Notes: a model not told the origin generated them from the sequence alone. A DNA stretch of 64,000 bases from Sphagnum compactum (GCA_965153455.1 OZ234497.1:17043872-17107871); one strand, 5' to 3'. Counted from the first letter of the stretch, positions 23,901-34,645 are shown. Numbers and translations: made by a program.

Positions 23901-26900
23901 TCCATATAAGATGGGACAAGTTGATCTGAGCTGAAACACAAGGCAGGGTGTCTTTTGATTTGTACCATTATGCTTCCAGAGTTCACTGAATACTGTTTTG
24001 CTCACATTAGCTCTTGTTGGTACCTAGGTATGAATTGACAGGTGGTTATATCAAGAATGCACTAGTCAGTGCCCTGCTGTCAGCAATATCACGGGACAGT
24101 GTTAATCCTGTGGTGACAGAAGAGGATGTTGTCTCAGGGTGCCAGCTGCAAATGCGTGGGAGCTTGCAGGCATGTTCAGATTTTGTCTCTTCTCCTAGCA
24201 GTGACATGCAAGATTTTTGGCTTATTTGTGTGAAAATTGACTACCCTCATATATATTTGACTCTGAAATGTAACTTTGTGATGCAGATGAAATCGTTTAC
24301 ACACAGAGTTGTGCCTAAAATAAGTATGGAGGAGCTGATCTTGTCTTCTGCCCTGCGTGAGCGCCTGGATGCTGTCATCAACTTTGAAAAAGCTAGGGCA
24401 GTTCTGCTCGGTCAATGGGGCTTTGAGCAGGAGCGCCTTGGTACAGCATGCCTTTTCTGGGGTCCTCATGGCACTGGCAAATCTGCTGCTGCTGAGGTCC
24501 CTATTCCTCCTTTGTATTCATCCTACAAATCCTGCTTTTCCTGTGCTTTTGTGACCTCAGATTTTGGTGATTGCAGTTATGGTGGGCTAATGCTACACTG
24601 TTGTTGACTTGGACTGCAGGCGGTTGGTTTTGAACTTGGTCGTCCTCTCAAGGTGAGATTGCAATGCACAATTCAGCTTCTCAATGTGGAGCTTATCTTG
24701 TGAAATTGATACATGAGAGCAGCAGAGGGTGCAATGTTGTGCTTGGCTCGATAGTTATGCTAGTTGTGTAGGTCAACACTGCTATTCATGCTTAAGGTTG
24801 CGATCTTATACTTTGCAGGTGACACACATAAGGTTATGACCACACACATTCTTGTCATGCTAGTTTTGGTTTTGCTGGAATGGACAGAATGGTTTGCTTC
24901 AAAGTGTTGTTCTGGAGATTTTTCAGCAATCTCATAGATATTTTTCCCAGTGGCATTAGCAGATCCACTGGTGTGCTTAAAGCATAGGGTCAAGGTGCAG
25001 GACACCCTGACCACTAACCTCTATGTAGGCCTCTCTCTGGCTTCAATGCTTGTTTGTACAGGGACAAGCTGAAATCAAAACAAGCTTACCCTCACAAGCT
25101 TTATTAGCTATGTCTCTGCAAGGGAAGAACATGACTCAGTCTTCTTGTCACTTCCTGAAATGTGACAGGAGGAACTGAGCATGCAGATGTTTGTATAATG
25201 GTCTGCTATAAATTTTGGACGGATTATTATATTCTTATCCACACCCACCATTGGGAGCCAATGAAGTTGGTGAGGACATTGTAGCTCATTATTGCTATTC
25301 AGGATGACGGTGATGGTCTGACAATTTGTGGGTGACACTCATAAAGTTATGACCACACTCACTCTTGTTGTGTTAGTTTTGGTTTTACCAGAACTAACAG
25401 AATGGTTACCTTCAATATGGTGTTGTGGAGATTCTCTGCAATCTCATAGATATGTCAAAATATGGTCTACTTTGTCATTTTCTGTCTTTTGGAGTGAAGA
25501 TGCATTTGGTTTTAGCATTGAAAGGGTGAAAGTGAAATTATGATAGGTCTGTGCAAAGCCTGTTCTCCAACTTCAGTGGATCCAAGAGGGCTTAAAATCA
25601 AAACCTGTCCAGTTTTTTGAGCAGTGGTCTTACTGAGCTGCAGGTAGTAAATTGTGCACAGCTCATATCAAGGGAGAGCAGCACTAAGACAGGTTCCAAC
25701 ATCACATCTACATTCAAAGATTCTCGGCTCATGGATGCAGTGCTTGTGCTTGAAGATTTCCAGGTTTTTTCAACCATTGCCATTTACCTTCTCAAATGCG
25801 GTTTCTAGCAGCCTAGATCCAAGTGTGGTCTGTGTGATCCATTTATTGCTGCTTTTGATTCTTCTCTGAAATTTGACACCACAATACTGCTATGTGTAGA
25901 TATTCAAGGCAGAAGATGATGGTGGTGGATCTGGGATTGGAAGTGTTTCAGCATGGTCACATGTTGCCATTGGAATGCTGCTGCATGAACTTGAGCGTTT
26001 TCCTGGGATCTGTATTCTGATTGCCAACAATGTCCAGGTTCAGAGTGAACTGAAACCTTCCTATCTTACTGTTGTCTGTATAGATGTACCCAGAGGTCCC
26101 AGCAGATTGCTGTTCTGTGCATGCTCCATAATGTATGTGTTATGTGCACAGAAGACAATAATTGTAGAGACTGTTGGAGGTTGGATAGTGCTTGTGTAAT
26201 TGAAAGTTTGCTTGGGTTTTGATCAGGGGAGCATAATCCACAGACTGGATCCTGAGCTAACTCGGAGACTTAAATTTCTCATTGAGTTCAAGATGCCTGA
26301 CCCCACTGTTCGAGCATGCATGTGGAGAAAAATGCTTCCAGATAAGGTCTTTCCCGTTGGATGCAGCTTTTCTATCACAAAGGATTCACATATATGCAGA
26401 TGCTGTTGTGTCTTTCATCATTTCATGTCAGTTTTCAACCCAAAAATTCAATGCCCTCTGTGCAACAGTTCTCTGATAAAACAAAGGACCACATGAACAT
26501 GTAAGACCTAATAGAATGGATAGGATTGGGCATTTTGTCAGGTTATGATTGTTAACCTCTATCTGACAACAGTTTGCTAGATACCATGTGAAGTCTGACA
26601 GCAGTATGATTCTGGACAGGCTCCACTATCTCCCAATATTGATTTTGAGGAGCTTGGTCAACGATTTGACTTCACAAGTGGAACCATCTGCAGTGCCATC
26701 GTCAGAGCTGCAGCAAAGGTATTCCTTCTTGAGCAAAGTGGCAGTAATTTGGCTTCCCCTTAAGTTATAAGCAAAGAATGAGCACAGTGTGTCCTGCTTA
26801 TCATCTGTGAAATGCCTAACAATGACTAGGAAACTCTGCTGGTTCTCAGTGAATTTGCTGTGAAAGGTAGGTTTTCTACTCCTTGATGGTCCTGTTCTTA

Positions 26901-27351
26901 TATGATGTGCCATGAATTTGCTCATGCTTGTGATGCTGTATAGAATCTTCTTTTCAGTTTTTTTCTGGGCACACTCATCCCACCATATTCTCTGGGAGAA
27001 TTTGGCAAATCCTTGCCAAGTTGGTCAAAGTGTTGATCTATACTAATTGGAAGAGTAGTCCTAGTTGTCTCAATTTAGATCTGAAATTGTGACTCTATTA
27101 TTGGATCATCTTTGGATTTTTTCCAGATTCTTTCCAAATCATAACTATGGAGAAGTTTACAGTACTCATGAAGATATAGTTTTGTGTGTGCCTCTTCGCT
27201 TAGATTCTGTTTTGTGCCTTGAAAACAGGCTGCTTTGCGTCTAGGCGAAAAGCGCATTATTGGACAAAAGGACTTGGTGGAGGCTGCTGAGGCTGAGAAA
27301 GCACACAGTCGGGATGAAGTGAATGAAATCATGTTACGGGCGTTCCTGTGA
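17962..27351 (+). CDS. Tandem AAA+ ATPase, 23 coding exons, about 1125 residues
   Basis: Exons: 17962-18272, 18948-19137, 19495-19602, 19904-20035, 20193-20520, 20755-20960, 21252-21371, 21498-21558, 21753-21838, 22023-22067, 22209-22412, 22630-22834, 23020-23177, 23423-23547, 23740-23853, 24028-24169, 24287-24496, 24620-24652, 25644-25763, 25900-26037, 26227-26346, 26620-26718, 27229-27351. The sum is 3378 nt and every junction phase closes. Domain 1: Walker A GASGTGKT (residues 648-655), Walker B IIFFDECEA (DE at 710-711), sensor-1 ATNRP, arginine-finger-like MHRRI. Domain 2: Walker A GPHGTGKS (904-911), Walker B-position VLVLED (ED at 963-964), IANN, then RLDPELTRRLKF. The N-terminal ~600 residues are mostly helical, with a winged-helix-like segment (about 130-190) and a basic RKRK patch (296-299). 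No transit peptide is evident. The layout recalls two-module AAA+ proteins with an N-terminal winged-helix region; partner and role are unknown. Confidence 0.85.
18619..18715. repeat. Three-copy tandem repeat inside intron 1 of the AAA+ gene
   Basis: Three consecutive units of about 36 bp share GTGCTGGTCTTTTGGCACTG-like sequence (first near 18619, second near 18652, third near 18688). They make an apparent 65-codon open frame, but it cannot be joined in phase with exon 1 (which ends in phase 2). The exon starting at 18948 fits that phase exactly, so I treat this as intronic. Confidence 0.7.
24170..24286 (+). other. GC-AG intron of the AAA+ gene, 117 bp, in frame
   Basis: The domain 1/domain 2 junction needs an intron between ...RGSLQ and MKSFTHR. 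The only suitable donor is TTGCAG|GCATGT, a GC rather than GT donor; the acceptor is TGATGCAG. The intron is 117 bp, a multiple of three, and contains no in-frame stop, so retention would insert 39 residues and still give an open frame. The intronic translation (rich in Cys, Phe, Ile) does not look like AAA+ sequence, so splicing is the better model. Confidence 0.6.
24653..25643 (+). other. Long AAA+ intron with an internal diverged direct duplication
   Basis: This 991-bp intron is the longest interval between adjacent coding exons of the gene. It contains two related segments, about 24818-24945 and 25327-25452. Both hold GGTGACAC.CATAA.GTTATGACCACAC, then TAGTTTTGGTTTT, then AGAATGGTT, then CAATCTCATAGATAT. 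They are direct copies roughly 510 bp apart with moderate divergence. No coding exon fits in phase here. Confidence 0.65.
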
Positions 27352-28599
27352 TCTTTAATGGGCCATGAAAAGTGGCTACAATTTTCCATAACCGGCTCCA
27401 TTGAATATAGAAGTCACAAAGTTTAATGGTGGCATTTTTAGATGAGCATTTTACACTAGAGAATTGGGTAAGACCTACAACAGGATAGAAAATACAAAAC
27501 ATTGCTGAGTAAGGAAATATTGTAGTTGTTCACCAAACAATGTATGACTTAGAAGCCTGAGTTTGACAGTTTCGTGAAAGTCTTGGTGAAGCTCGCACAT
27601 GGTTGCACCCGTGTTGCAGCTAACATGCTGTGGTGGTTTCTTCTGACAGGTCCTGGACTCAAATCCTGTCCCTTAGGTAAATGACAGTCAACCAAGCAGA
27701 GAGGAAACAGTTTTCTTTTTCTACAGTAGTGTAAGTTAACAATGTGGTGAGTCTTTTGACTGCATGAGCTTGGAAGGTATGCAATCACTGCAAAGATTGG
27801 AGGAAGAGTGGGTTCAGGGGCAGCGATTGCATAGTTATAGGTCTTAGTACCAAACCTCACAAAACACAAATCTGACTTGATTTCATTAGTATCAATGGAA
27901 AACACAAATCTGACTTGATTTCAATAGTATCAATAGAAAGTTTTCTAAACCTAGTTGGGTGGCTTTTCTCTTTTCAGATCAAGGTGACCTTATTTTGTGC
28001 AGTCATAGTAGTGTCCTGCTTTCCACCCATAAAAGATACATGCAATAAATGGGTTCACAGACTTCTGCAAACAGTCTCAGCTAAGTGGGAAAGTGCAGGT
28101 TGCAACTTTCTTGCTGCCTCGTTGTAAGAATTGGATCTCTTGGGGTGTTGTGAGAATTCACCAATCGAAACTGAAGTGAAAGGGCATGACCCTCAACATG
28201 CAAGACACAAAGAGGAACAATTGTGATGTGAATTGTCCTTGTATTTGTTTTGGGCTGCTTGCAAAGCATAATGTCAGACCATTAAGGCTGTTGGTCGGAA
28301 TCCTTAAGAATAACACTGACTCCCTCCCCACCCATAAACATGAGATATTGGACACTATATAGTGAAAATCAGTTAAATGTTGCCACATTTGGCTAATCAT
28401 TGTGAGTAGCCAATCATAGTCAGTCATATTGTAGAGAAAACTCTTTTCCTTGGCACACCTAAACCTTAAGACACTATCCTGTTGCTTCTGTTGTATTCCA
28501 TAGCCGAACCACCAACGTCCATAGGCCATACTGTTGCTGTCTTCCTTGCTGAATGGACAACAGAATGTCAGCTGTTGATTCTGGTGTTGCCAAAATCGC
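27352..28599. other. Convergent intergenic region (3' ends of the AAA+ and ELF3-like genes)
   Basis: No gene is seen. The region is of genic composition and probably holds both 3' UTRs. A tandem duplication of about 36 bp, CACAAATCTGACTTGATTTC plus ATTAGTATCAATGGAAA/AATAGTATCAATAGAAA, lies at about 27864-27938. Confidence 0.55.
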
Positions 28600-29598
28600 T
28601 CATGGAACTGCTTTAATCACACCTCCTTGAGGCATATTCCTGTTGGGCACAGGCAATTGTGGGAAATTTGGTGAAGGATCAGATATGGTGCTATCATGGG
28701 CCCGCTTTAGTGTTTTGTCATGAGGACCCTCAATCTGCCACATTCTGCCCAGTTTGTCTTGCTCCTGAAGTTGTTCATGTTCTTGTTGCCCACCTTGTGC
28801 ACTGTCCTTCCTACGAAGCTCCACAGGGTACATTCTCCAACCTTTTACCCATACATCATTTTGGCCTTGGCCAACCTTGCGAGACTGACCACCCCCTTGT
28901 TTACTGTTGGGAATGTTCACATGCATCTTCTCAGATGCACCTAAGGATTCCCCCTGGCCAGGGGGATGCCTGTATTTTGAGGGACCAACTGGGACTCCTT
29001 GCTGTGCAGATTCCATAACAGGAACATGTGGTGCATTATACCATGCTGCTCCAGGTCCAAGCACACCAGAAGAGTGAGGAAATACTGGATGCTGCCATGG
29101 TGGCATTTGAGCATGCTGCATTCCCCCACTTTGCTCATACATCACCATTTCTGGGTGTATCATAGGATGAAACCCATATGCTGGGGTGTATGGGGGTGGA
29201 TATGGGAGGTACATGTAAGATGGTCCAATTTGTGGAGCCCATTTATTGGCTGCATAGGGTGTTGCTTGCCAGGGCTGTCCTGGAAGGAAACCCTGCTGGT
29301 GGGGAACAGGAACTGGATACATGAGTTGAGGGGCCTCCGTTATCACTGGTTGATATTGTCCCATTGCTTGATGCCATCATCATCTATGCATTTGGCAGGT
29401 AGCTCAGGCACCTGTGGTGGAAGTGGAGTGACAGACACAGGTTCAGGCACTGGCTGCTGGTCTTCCTGTTCTTGTTCTTGTTCCTCCATCTCTTCCTTGT
29501 CACCTTCCAGTGTTAAATCAGGACACATTGCAATCTGCTTCTGAACTTCCATCAGCCGATGAAGTTCATATACTTGTACTGAAAACATCTTCTGTTGC
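28600..29598 (-). CDS. ELF3-like: ELF3-like clock protein, 3' (C-terminal) part only
   Basis: Two exons are visible: 29412-29598 and 28600-29295, joined by a phase-0 GT-AG intron of 116 bp (29296-29411). They encode about 293 residues. The first begins QQKMFSVQVYELHRLMEVQK, closely matching the central EARLY FLOWERING 3 block (F-x-VQV-x-ELHRLI-x-VQK). An acidic, Glu/Gln-rich stretch follows. The second is Pro/Tyr/Gly-rich (YLPYPPPYTPAYGF) and Gln/Met-rich, like the low-complexity ELF3 C-terminus. ELF3 is the scaffold of the evening complex with ELF4 and LUX. A clean acceptor (TTATGTGCAG) precedes the first exon, implying upstream exons, yet 29.6-32.4 kb has nothing resembling the ELF3 N-terminal block. 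The locus may be 5'-truncated or a partial duplicate. Without splicing, the first exon would stop at 29343. Confidence 0.7.
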
Positions 29599-29729
29599 CT
29601 GCACATAAGAACGTTGCATTTCAGCTCTTTGACACCTGCAGGAGAGGTTTCCCAAAACATGAAATTGTGGAAAGCCATGAACAAAGCATGGAAGATGCAC
29701 AGTTGGCTGTTGTCATGCACCTATTACTC

Positions 29730-30790
29730 AATACTAAGACACAAGGGCCAATCAAAGTCAGTCATAAATTTTTATTGACTTTTTTCAAGAGCAATGCAAA
29801 TGGATTGCACATATGTTTACAAGTCCGAATTGAGTTTTACAAAACCTTCAATCCTAAACTTCAGCCAAATTTTTAGATTACTGAAATTGGGTTACAGTCT
29901 AGACTTTGAGCAGTGCCAACCAAATGTGAGAAGAGTTTTTAAAACAGTTTGTGAATTGACAAAATTGATATATGTTCCAATGGCTTTACAACCCAACAAG
30001 GATTTTACAAAAACATGAAGATGAAGAAGTTAAAAATACAACATATATGTCTCCTCTCTTTGTTTTGCAGGGAGTTTGTATCCTCAATTCTGATGATATT
30101 CTGGAAGTCATATTGGTAGAATTCTCTACATTTTGTCTCAATTTGAAGGTTACCTACCACATTGTCTTTACCTACCACAATGTGAAAGTCACCCAAGAGT
30201 TGGGTTTCCCTAGATTTGAGTTTAAAGGTTTAGGGTCTAAAGGTGGATTGTGAGGGGTATGGAAATTCCTTCAAAGAGATTCCAAAAAAAGTTTTGTCCA
30301 TTTTCAGATGAGTACATCATCATTAAAGGTCTTTTTTGTGATAAAGGAAAAGCCGTTGGAATGTATCATCACATGCATGCATTCTCTCTTGAAAGACTTT
30401 TGCAAAAATTACAAAAGGCAAAGATCTAGCATGATTACATGTGTGTCTTTTTAAGTACATTATCACACAAGGTATTTCAACAAAATTGAAATATCAATTG
30501 GGAATCCAAGGCAACCTTGCAATTGGTTGTGGTTTTCCACATCGCCGCAAGGCTATGCTATGCTATGCTAGATGTTGTTACTTTCCATAGCCAACCCATC
30601 TCCTTTCAATGCCCTATTGTCAATCTTGTTGAAGTTTTCGACGGATTTGGAAGGGATTTTGGCGAAAAAACTTTTGAGAAAGAAAGTCCCTAATTGCACC
30701 AAATTTAAGACTCCATTCAAAAAATTTGCACTGTTTTTGCTAATATGAAAAATTGGAGGTCTGATCAAGTTCTTTCTTGGAGGTCAGAGA
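29730..30790. other. AT-rich spacer, no gene seen
   Basis: No coding signal is seen on either strand, including none of the expected 5' exons of the ELF3-like gene. A small foldback (CACATTGT ... ACAATGTG) sits at about 30157-30184. Confidence 0.5.
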
Positions 30791-31430
30791 ATTTGTATCC
30801 AGCTTTTGAAACTTACGAAACTTGAGACTTGTTTCAAGCATTTTGGCACCTTCAAAAAACAGTCAGAGATTTTGTTTGGAACTTTTGAAACTTTGTACAA
30901 CTTATGAAACTTGTTTGAAGCATGTTGTTGCACCTTCAAAAAAACACTGGTTGAAGATTAAATTGTCTCAGAACTTTCAAAAATTTGGACAAATTATGAA
31001 ACTTCAAACTTGTTTCAAGAATTTTGCACCCTCAAAAAAAGAAAAAAAAAAAAAAACCGGTCAGAGATTTTGTTTGGAACTTTTGGAACTTTGTAAACTT
31101 ATGGAATTTGAAGCAATTTGCACCTCAACAAAACAACTGGTCAGAATTTGCTTTGGAACTTTTGAAACTTTGCAAAACTTATGAAACTTTGAAACTTGTT
31201 GTTTCAAGCATTTTGCACCTTGAAAAAACACTTGTCAAAATTGTTGTCTGGAACTCTTGAAACTTTGTGCAACTCATGAAGCTTCAATCTTGTTTCAAGC
31301 ATGTTGCAACTTTTTTTTAAAAACCACCGGTAAGAGAGGTTTTGTCTCTTACTTCTGAAACTTTGGACAACTTAATGCAACTTATTTGAAGCATTTTGCA
31401 CCTAAAGAAAAACTGGTCAGAGATTTTATT
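30790..31430. repeat. Degenerate minisatellite, about 85-100 bp units
   Basis: About seven imperfect tandem units share the order GTCAGAGATTTTGTTTGGAA, CTTTTGAAACTTTG, ACTTATGAAACTTG, TTTCAAGCATTTTGCACC and an A run. Unit starts fall roughly every 85-100 bp. A stray partial unit lies at about 31686-31725. The apparent open frames across it are repeat artefacts. Confidence 0.8.
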
Positions 31431-32003
31431 AGGAAAGTATGAACATAGTATGTCATGAGAATCGAGAAATCTCCATACTCAACGATTAAACAAAGCTAGA
31501 ACAAGATTAAAACTCCCCCGGTTAAGTCAAAGAAAGACACTTCAAAATAAGGACTACAAAATTGGGAAGAAGGAACAAACAAAAACCTGGACTAAACTAG
31601 AAAGAAAAAACAAAAAGCAAAAGACATGCACACACTTGCCATACAAACAACACTGACAGTCTCTCACTTGTTCATAGACGATGAAAATTGAAACTTGTTT
31701 CAGGCATTTTTTTGCACCTTAAAAAATGAGACTCCAGTCCCAAGCGGAGAGTATGTACTTGTTAAACACAGAAACAAACAAAACACATCAATCTGCAAAA
31801 GATGCAAAAATCGCACAACTACTCATGGAACTTCGACTGTAGTAGCAAATCCAGTAAAATATTATTTTACATACAAACAAAAGAGTGAACAACAAAACTG
31901 GTTCCAGAAGTTGTTGCACTTCTCACATTCTCTCTCTCAAACTGCTTGCTCTTTCTTCCTTTCCGTGTTTCTTTCTGTTTCTTTCTGTGTCTGGTGCCTG
32001 TCT

Positions 32004-32007
<4 letters not shown>

Positions 32008-32047
<40 letters not shown>
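32008..32047. repeat. (TC)20 microsatellite
   Basis: Forty bases of pure TC dinucleotide, flanked by (T/C)-rich TGTCTGTGTGTC-type sequence. It lies 3' of the 631-residue protein gene, possibly in its 3' UTR as (GA)n. Confidence 0.95.
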
Positions 32048-32051
<4 letters not shown>

Positions 32052-32481
32052 GTCTGTGTGTCTTCCCTGTCTATTGCCTGTCTGTCTAAGTCCCTTTTGG
32101 AGTAAGTAGGATACATGCAGAGATGGCAGTGTTCATGTGATGTTTCTTCCCTCTTTGATCTTTGCAGGAGAAAAAACTGTTTTGCCACTATCTCATGCAC
32201 TGCCTCAGATTGTTGCACCAGACTTACTTACAGATCCCTCAAGAAGATTGACTCGGAACATTGCAATCTTCTCCAGCTGAACATTGCTCTTAAAATATCA
32301 GAGTATCAGCAGCAGCAGGAGGTGGAGGAGGAGGAGGAGGATGACAACATGTTGGATCTACTGTTGCACTGAAAGAGCATTTGAAGAAGAAAGCAACAAC
32401 AGTAGTTGTGTGACTGACTCTCTGTCTGAAACAAGCCCTAAGTCTGTAAGAAGAGTCTGGTTGTATACCTCGAGAGCTAGC

Positions 32482-34645
32482 TCAAGCAAATATGTTGTGA
32501 TGGTGAACTTGGTTTTGTTCTGAAGCGCAGGAATTTGTCATACTGTGCTGCTCCCTCTTCTCCTCCTCTAGAGAATTTCTGTGCACCTTGCTGAAGTTGT
32601 TGTTGCCTGCTGCATCCTCGAACGAAATCCTGCGAGTCTTCTCCTCAATGGACTTTCTAGGCACTCTCCTGTCGATGTCCTGCAACGTGAGCTCATAATC
32701 TTCCGCCTGTTGCTGTTGCTGCTTCTGCTGCTGTTCAATGACGACGTGATGATGGTGGTGGTGGTGGTGGTTATAGACGTGGTGATGTTGTTGCTGCAGC
32801 TCCTGTTGCCGCTGCAGTTGCTGATGGATGTCAGATGTGCTTTGTGATCGTTGTCGCTGAGACTCGGAAATACCCAAGTGCGGAAGAGAATTCTGCAACG
32901 CCTTGGTGACAGATCGCAGACTGAAAGATCCACTCTTTCTGTGCTTTGCTGCAACAACAACAACAGGAGGAGGCTTGAGCGGCAGCTCTTCACTCCAGGC
33001 GTGTGTCTGATCGTCGACATAGCTCCAGCCGTCATGATTCGAGAGCAGTGAATCTTCTTGTGGGCCTGCAGCTGTTGTTGCAGTATAAGACAGCTTGCGT
33101 CCTCCTCGCGGCGGCCGATTCAAGGAATGATCTCTGCTGCTGCCGCTTATGCTGTGGTGCAACGATGACGCCGCGCCGGGCGAGGAGGACTCAGATTGGG
33201 GCGAGATCCTGGCCTTGTGAAAGAAGCTTCGCAATTTCTCCTGGAAGCTCTGTCGTCGCGCTCCATGATCCGTGTCATGGAAAGACTTGTCCATGGAGCT
33301 TCGCGCGTTGCGTTGCGAGAGGTTGAGAGGATTGGGAGTGTGGATTGCAAACTGAAAGGGCCCGTGCAGCTTCTGCCCGAGCTTGAAACTCGTCTCTAGT
33401 TCTACTGGTTCCTCAAACGTCGTCGACTCCTCCTCAGCTGTGTTGTTCTCGCCATCACTAGTAGTGTAATCCGTTGCTGCTGCTGCTGCCGGCGGCTGTA
33501 TGATCGCTGCTGTTGCACCACAAGGTTGGAAGAAGAAGCGATGTTGTTGTTGTTGTTGCTGTAGGGTCTCGCGGCGGGTGTAAAACTCTTCTTCAACGTA
33601 GTCGAGTTGCATATTGTTCCAGCTATTCTCTGAAGCTGCTGGAAGAAGAACTCGCTCATCCTGATGCCATTGTTGAGGAGAAAATGGAGAAGTCATCCGC
33701 GTCGTATCTAGAGCTAGATGGCTCTCGTCAATATAAGCCTGCAGTCTCGCAGCGGCACCGGGAGGATGATGATGCTGTTGTTGTTGTTGTTCCGGACTAT
33801 AGGAAGAAGAAGAAGAAGAAGAAGAGCTTGGGAGGAGCTGGAAGGCTCTGTCGAATTGTTTGGACAGTGCGTCGAGCTCATAGGAATCGAAGAGAGTACT
33901 CCCCGCATCCCACTGGTGCAGATTGTTCATAAAAACGCCACCGCTGTTGCAGACAGTAGTAGAAGAAGCTGGCATAGCTGCATGATGATGATGATGATGA
34001 TGACGACCACCGCCACCACCACCGTTCTTCATCTGCGCTTCGATCTACAGAAGAGGCACCCACAAAAAAAACCACAGACAAAAAGAATCAATCACAAACG
34101 CTGCTGCAAGCTCTTTCCCAAATTCTCCTCAGATTCACAACTCTCTTCCACCACTGCAACTCCCCACTAAAGATTTCTCTCACAGAAACTTGAGAAAGAA
34201 GAAGAAGAAGAAGAAGAAAAGTATTGATCTGTGAAATTCAATTTGGTTGCTGCATGCAAATTCTTTCCTTTTGAGATTCAACTGAGGAGGAATAGAGGAG
34301 ATGGATAGTGACCTTGAAGCGAGTGGCTCTTCGTACAGCGATTCCATAGCATTGACGGTAACTGTAGTTGGTAGCAGCAGCAGCAGCTGCTGCAGCTCCT
34401 CCTCCTCCTCCGTGATGCTGGAACACTGCCCATGCAGCTGCCTTAGTGCAGGTTTCTGACATGTGAAGACTCTCCTCAAGCTGCTGCTGCGGCCTCATAC
34501 TACTAGTAGCTGAACTGCTGTTGCTGCTGCTGCTGCTACTCTCATTTGCAGCTCTTCTACTTCCGTCTAAGACTTTTGTCATTCTTAGAATCCCAACTCC
34601 AGGCTCCACAAAGCACGTACTCAGAGCTCCTGCAGTCGACATCAT
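32482..34645 (-). CDS. Uncharacterised plant protein, His/Gln/Ser-rich, about 631 residues
   Basis: Two exons: 34313-34645 (111 codons) and 32482-34044 (521 codons with stop), joined in phase 0. The donor is CTTCAAG|GTCACT and the acceptor CTTCTGTAG. An in-frame upstream ATG at 34678 would add 11 residues, but it lies in CAAA-repeat leader sequence, so I prefer 34645. Exon 1 carries a Ser run and Gly5-Ala runs. Exon 2 begins IEAQMKNG with Gly6 and His7 runs. It then has the most conserved-looking segment, TLFDSYELDALSKQFDRAFQ (about residues 161-180), followed by basic/Ser patches, His8, Gln runs and RKSIEEKTRRISFEDA. I have a vague sense of similar short motifs in uncharacterised plant proteins but cannot name a family. 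No transmembrane segment or enzyme motif is seen. The long open frame despite extreme repeats supports a real gene. Confidence 0.7.

Noticed and set aside
27640-27680. GGACTCAAATCCTGTCC as a possible tRNA T-arm
   Set aside because: No matching D-arm, anticodon arm or acceptor stem upstream.
33402-34170. Several long open frames on the plus strand and in other minus frames across the 631-residue gene
   Set aside because: They are shadows produced by CAG/CAC/AGC triplet repeats in the real gene.
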